Made by a program: the position numbers and the translations under genes. This document shows positions 41,539 to 44,021 of a stretch of 44,021 nt of DNA, piece after piece. How positions within the stretch are numbered: the first letter of the stretch is position 1; every line of letters starts with the position of its first letter. Location: NCBI GenBank assembly GCA_937926265.1, contig CALAZS010000122.1, forward strand, positions 1 through 44,021, in the 5' to 3' direction. Source of the stretch: an uncultured Gammaproteobacteria bacterium (GTDB lineage Bacteria; Pseudomonadota; Gammaproteobacteria; Chromatiales; Chromatiaceae). The notes under the pieces are model-generated. The model had not been told where the DNA came from and searched no databases. It saw nothing but the letters and a program-made list of their open reading frames with translations.

Positions 41539-42039
41539 ATGGCCCAAATTACATTAGAAGGTAATCCATTTAATACTGTTGGCGACCTGCCTGCAGTTGG
41601 TTCAAAAGCACCGGACTTTACTTTAACAAATACCGATCTTGCAGACGTCAGCCTGCAGGACTTTGCAGGTAAAAAAGTTGTTTTGAATATTTTTCCCAGC
41701 CTGGATACTCCAGTTTGTGCTGATTCAATCAGACGCTTTAACCAGGAGGCTGCATCAATGGATAATGCTGTTGTTTTGAGTGTTTCTGCTGACCTGCCAT
41801 TTGCATTTACTCGTTTTTGCAGCACAGAAGGAATTGAAAATGTTGTGTCTTTATCAGTTTTCAAAAGCCCTGCTTTTGGCAAAGACTATGGTGTTGGTAT
41901 CGAAGAGGGTGTGCTTTCCGGATTGTTGTCACGCGCCGTAGTGGTTGTTGATGAAGCTGGTAACGTGACATACACCGAGCAGGTTCCCGAGATAGCCCAG
42001 GAACCCGATTATGCGGCGGCGTTGTCAGCATTGAACTAA
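41539..42039 (+). CDS. tpx: Thiol peroxidase (atypical 2-Cys peroxiredoxin)
   Basis: Reduces hydrogen and alkyl peroxides at the expense of thioredoxin, in the cytosol. The 166-residue product matches Tpx along its length. Visible: APDFTLTNTDLADVSLQDF, peroxidatic C60 in PSLDTPVCADSIRRFN and resolving C94 in DLPFAFTRFCSTEGIENV, the spacing of atypical 2-Cys Tpx. Convergent with the DUF4144-like gene; the two share a hairpin at 42050-42073. Confidence 0.97.
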   Translation: MAQITLEGNPFNTVGDLPAVGSKAPDFTLTNTDLADVSLQDFAGKKVVLNIFPSLDTPVCADSIRRFNQEAASMDNAVVLSVSADLPFAFTRFCSTEGIENVVSLSVFKSPAFGKDYGVGIEEGVLSGLLSRAVVVVDEAGNVTYTEQVPEIAQEPDYAAALSALN

Positions 42040-42049
42040 AAGGTTTTGA

Positions 42050-42073
42050 GGATGAGGCCGTCAGGCTTCATCC
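42050..42073. terminator. Bidirectional hairpin between tpx and the convergent gene
   Basis: GGATGAGGCC (42050-42059), loop GTCA, GGCTTCATCC (42064-42073): a 10-bp stem with one G-T pair. A short T-rich stretch follows on the plus strand (TTTCTGG). It overlaps the last codons of the minus-strand gene, so it probably ends transcripts from both sides. Confidence 0.6.
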
Positions 42074-42438
42074 TTTCTGGAATCAATCATTATCCCGAAT
42101 GCCTCTTTATAACCGGGTGCATAGAGTTTAGCCACACAGCAGGCACCAGACTCTGACATATGGGCCTTGATCAATCCCAACAGATCTTCCAGCTTCATCT
42201 TTTCCTGGGTCTTCTTAAGTGATCCAGGGCTGTTCTGGTCAGTAACCGGTTTAAAAACCTGGCCGGTAACATCGATGACCTTATCACCGGGCTGAAAGTT
42301 TAGCTGCCTGATATCTTCCCTGTTATTCCATTCTTCATCGCTCAAAATCAGATCCATTTCAGGGTCATTCTCATAGCAGATCAAAACCGGCCACAGGACT
42401 TTCGTTGGAGTTTCAGGCATTTTCTGGTTCATAACCAT
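42061..42438 (-). CDS. DUF4144-like small protein
   Basis: A 125-residue cytosolic protein. The pattern VLWPVLICYENDPEMDLILS, then DEEWNN, FQPGDKVIDVTGQVF and the C-terminal LEDLLGLIKAHMSESGACC resembles the DUF4144 family of gammaproteobacterial proteins of unknown function (order: short strands, a VIDxxGxxF turn, then two helices). The match is from memory of the pattern, so moderate. Three ATGs compete as start (42438, 42432, 42420); none has a strong ribosome binding site. Convergent with tpx and divergent from the UDP-glucose dehydrogenase gene. Confidence 0.55.
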   Translation of the reverse strand: MVMNQKMPETPTKVLWPVLICYENDPEMDLILSDEEWNNREDIRQLNFQPGDKVIDVTGQVFKPVTDQNSPGSLKKTQEKMKLEDLLGLIKAHMSESGACCVAKLYAPGYKEAFGIMIDSRKDEA

Positions 42439-42536
42439 TAGTTTAAGTGTTAAGTGAATGTATTAATACCGTCAAATAAAAGTCAAAAAAATCTGGTAAT
42501 ATCCCTAAAATTTTTCAGGAAAGAGAATTAATAACA

Positions 42537-43868
42537 ATGAAAGTAACGGTATTTGGAATAGGCTACGTGGGATTGGTTCAGGCTGCAGTTTTGGCCGATG
42601 CCGGCCACGATGTTTACTGTATTGATGTCGATGAAGACAAAGTCGAGAATCTGAAAAAAGGTATTATTCCAATATACGAGCCGGGCCTGACACCCCTTGT
42701 CGAGCATAATTACCAGGAAGGCCGACTGTATTTTTCAACCAATGCGGAAGAGGGCGTCAGTCATGGTGAAATCCAGTTTATTGCTGTAGGCACCCCACCG
42801 GATGAAGATGGTTCAGCTGACCTGAAATATGTTTTATCTGTGGCTGAAACCATTGCCACTCATATGGAAAGCCACAAAATTATTGTAGACAAAAGTACAG
42901 TGCCTGTAGGTACGGCAGACAAGGTCAAAGCCAGGGTTCAGGAAGTGCTTGATCAGCGTGGCGTAACTTATGATTTTGATGTGGTATCGAATCCCGAGTT
43001 CCTGAAAGAAGGTGCTGCGGTTGCTGACTGTACCAAGCCTGATCGAATTGTCATTGGTACTGATAATCTTGATGTTGCCGATACCATGCGCGAACTGTAT
43101 GCACCGTTTAATCGTAACCATGAACGAATAATTGTTATGGATGTTCGCAGTGCCGAGCTCACCAAGTATGCGGCTAACTGTATGCTGGCAACAAAAATCA
43201 GTTTCATGAATGAAATGTCGCAGTTGGCTGATAAATTGGGTGCTGATATTGAGGCTGTCAGGCAGGGCATCGGTTCCGATAGCCGCATTGGTTATCACTT
43301 TATTTACCCTGGCTGTGGTTACGGTGGTTCCTGTTTTCCTAAAGATGTGCAGGCGCTTATAAGAACTTCCGATAGCATTGGGTACAACAGTGAACTGTTG
43401 AAAGCTGTCGAAGCCGTGAATTACCGTCAAAAAGATGTGTTGTTCAACAAAATTTCTGAACATTTCAAAGATGGCCTGGCCGGAAAAACTTTCGCACTCT
43501 GGGGACTGAGCTTCAAGCCCAAAACTGATGATATGCGTGAAGCACCTTCCAGGGTTGTTATGGAAGCCCTCTGGAGTGCCGGTGCAAAGGTTCAGGCATT
43601 TGATCCGGAGGCCATGGATGAGTGCCAGAGAATTTATGGTAGTCGTGATGATTTAACCCTGATGGGAACCAAAGAGGCGGCACTTAAAAATGCTGATGCA
43701 TTAATTCTTGTAACTGAATGGCAGCAATTTAAAGCGCCGGATTTTACATTGATCAAAGAGGTACTGAATGCGCCGATTATTTTTGATGGCAGAAACCAGT
43801 ATGATCCAGCCCGTTTAGCTAAGAAAGGCTTTACTTATTATTCTATTGGTAGAAATCAGTCTAGTTAA
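42537..43868 (+). CDS. ugd: UDP-glucose 6-dehydrogenase (nucleotide-sugar dehydrogenase)
   Basis: Oxidises UDP-glucose to UDP-glucuronate with two NAD+, feeding capsule, exopolysaccharide or lipid A-sugar pathways. The 443-residue product fits the family. Visible: Rossmann motif VFGIGYVGLVQAAVLADAGH, IYEPGLTPLV, VDKSTVPVGTADKV, SNPEFLKEGAAVADC, K210 in AELTKYAANCMLATK, and catalytic C266 in YPGCGYGGSCFPKDVQAL, then LWGLSFKPKTDDMREAPS. An AGGAAAG site precedes the ATG. The sibling family of UDP-N-acetyl sugar dehydrogenases (WbpA/TviB) is less likely given the FLKEGAAVADC pattern. No other polysaccharide gene is in the window. Confidence 0.93.
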   Translation: MKVTVFGIGYVGLVQAAVLADAGHDVYCIDVDEDKVENLKKGIIPIYEPGLTPLVEHNYQEGRLYFSTNAEEGVSHGEIQFIAVGTPPDEDGSADLKYVLSVAETIATHMESHKIIVDKSTVPVGTADKVKARVQEVLDQRGVTYDFDVVSNPEFLKEGAAVADCTKPDRIVIGTDNLDVADTMRELYAPFNRNHERIIVMDVRSAELTKYAANCMLATKISFMNEMSQLADKLGADIEAVRQGIGSDSRIGYHFIYPGCGYGGSCFPKDVQALIRTSDSIGYNSELLKAVEAVNYRQKDVLFNKISEHFKDGLAGKTFALWGLSFKPKTDDMREAPSRVVMEALWSAGAKVQAFDPEAMDECQRIYGSRDDLTLMGTKEAALKNADALILVTEWQQFKAPDFTLIKEVLNAPIIFDGRNQYDPARLAKKGFTYYSIGRNQSS

Positions 43869-43876
43869 GCCTTTAC

Positions 43877-44021
43877 CTAGATAATAATTCTATCGTAAGT
43901 CCAATACAGGCCGGTCAGGCCAATCGCGATAGATCCCGGAATAATAACAGCCTGGCGATACCATGATTTTTTGCTAAACCAGAAGCCGACAGTCAGAAAG
44001 CCGAGCATAATGATCGCTAAC
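43877..44021 (-). CDS. HupE/UreJ-like membrane protein, C-terminal fragment (partial)
   Basis: The last 48 codons of a gene entering from the right edge. The peptide has two hydrophobic helices (LAIIMLGFLTVGFWF and AVIIPGSIAIGLTGLYW) separated by SKKSWYRQ and ends TYDRIII. The WYRxxVxxPxSxxIAxxGxYWxxxR pattern is typical of the C-terminus of HupE/UreJ-2 family membrane proteins, putative Ni2+ or other metal transporters. Tail-to-tail with ugd, 8 bases apart. Only a fragment, so confidence is limited. Confidence 0.6.
   Translation of the reverse strand, partial: LAIIMLGFLTVGFWFSKKSWYRQAVIIPGSIAIGLTGLYWTYDRIII

Noticed and set aside
42834..43463. 209-codon minus-strand ORF within ugd
   Set aside because: Antisense shadow of the conserved dehydrogenase frame, with no ribosome binding site or family pattern.
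1..44021. tRNA or rRNA genes, CRISPR arrays, insertion sequences, prophage, replication origin
   Set aside because: I scanned for cloverleaf arms with CCA-type ends, regularly spaced direct repeats, transposase or integrase motifs and DnaA-box clusters and saw none.

Overview
The window reads as a chromosomal segment of a free-living, respiring gammaproteobacterium of moderate GC content, most likely from a marine or sulfur-oxidiser-like branch. This is inferred from protein flavour only: FabA-type unsaturated fatty acid synthesis, PatZ-type acetyltransferase, MtaB, IlvI/IlvH/IlvC followed by PssA and LeuA, class I fumarase beside SucAB, IbaG and LapD/LapG. No 16S, tRNA or other taxonomic marker is present. 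I see no phage, insertion sequence, CRISPR array or plasmid module; nearly all genes are housekeeping genes.

Layout. 1-8 kb: the edge of a flavoprotein gene, a SpoIIAA-like protein, a SPOUT RNA methyltransferase, dxs (isoprenoid entry), a DUF945 protein, fabA, a response regulator fused to an anti-sigma-type ATPase, and proS. 8-13 kb: lapD-lapG (c-di-GMP control of periplasmic adhesin proteolysis), xthA, and a Sel1/SPOR envelope protein. 12.7-16.5 kb: a PatZ-like acyl-CoA synthetase/acetyltransferase and, divergent from it, a histone-deacetylase-family gene (the opposing enzymatic activity) interrupted by an in-frame TGA. 16.5-18.4 kb: an AT-rich islet with an AraC-type regulator and several very small genes. 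18.4-21.1 kb: mtaB, an NTF2-like protein, a MIF-family tautomerase and a DUF4124 protein. 21.3-27.6 kb: branched-chain amino acid synthesis (ilvI, ilvH, ilvC), pssA, then a leucine-rich leader peptide and leuA. 27.9-31.4 kb: family 4 uracil-DNA glycosylase, rimI, prfC and ibaG. 31.4-37.9 kb, minus strand: a tight operon sucA-sucB-fumarase-UbiA-family prenyltransferase. 38-44 kb: two small minus-strand genes, a soluble hybrid histidine kinase, hemH, tpx, a DUF4144-like protein, a UDP-glucose dehydrogenase and the tail of a HupE/UreJ-like membrane protein.

The most unusual non-coding content is a dispersed structured element present four times (19.7, 27.8, 31.0 and 31.1 kb). Its stems differ in sequence from copy to copy but stay self-complementary, while the loops (AGGGAT, and a CAGGGAYGTATTTA-like segment) stay constant. 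A second, different palindromic repeat sits directly after ilvH and after leuA. Between ilvC and pssA lies a stack of four hairpins that may be a small RNA gene or a compound terminator.

No clearly undescribed multi-gene system is visible. The best candidates for new biology are the structured repeat family, the small-protein islet, the leu leader and the interrupted deacetylase gene.
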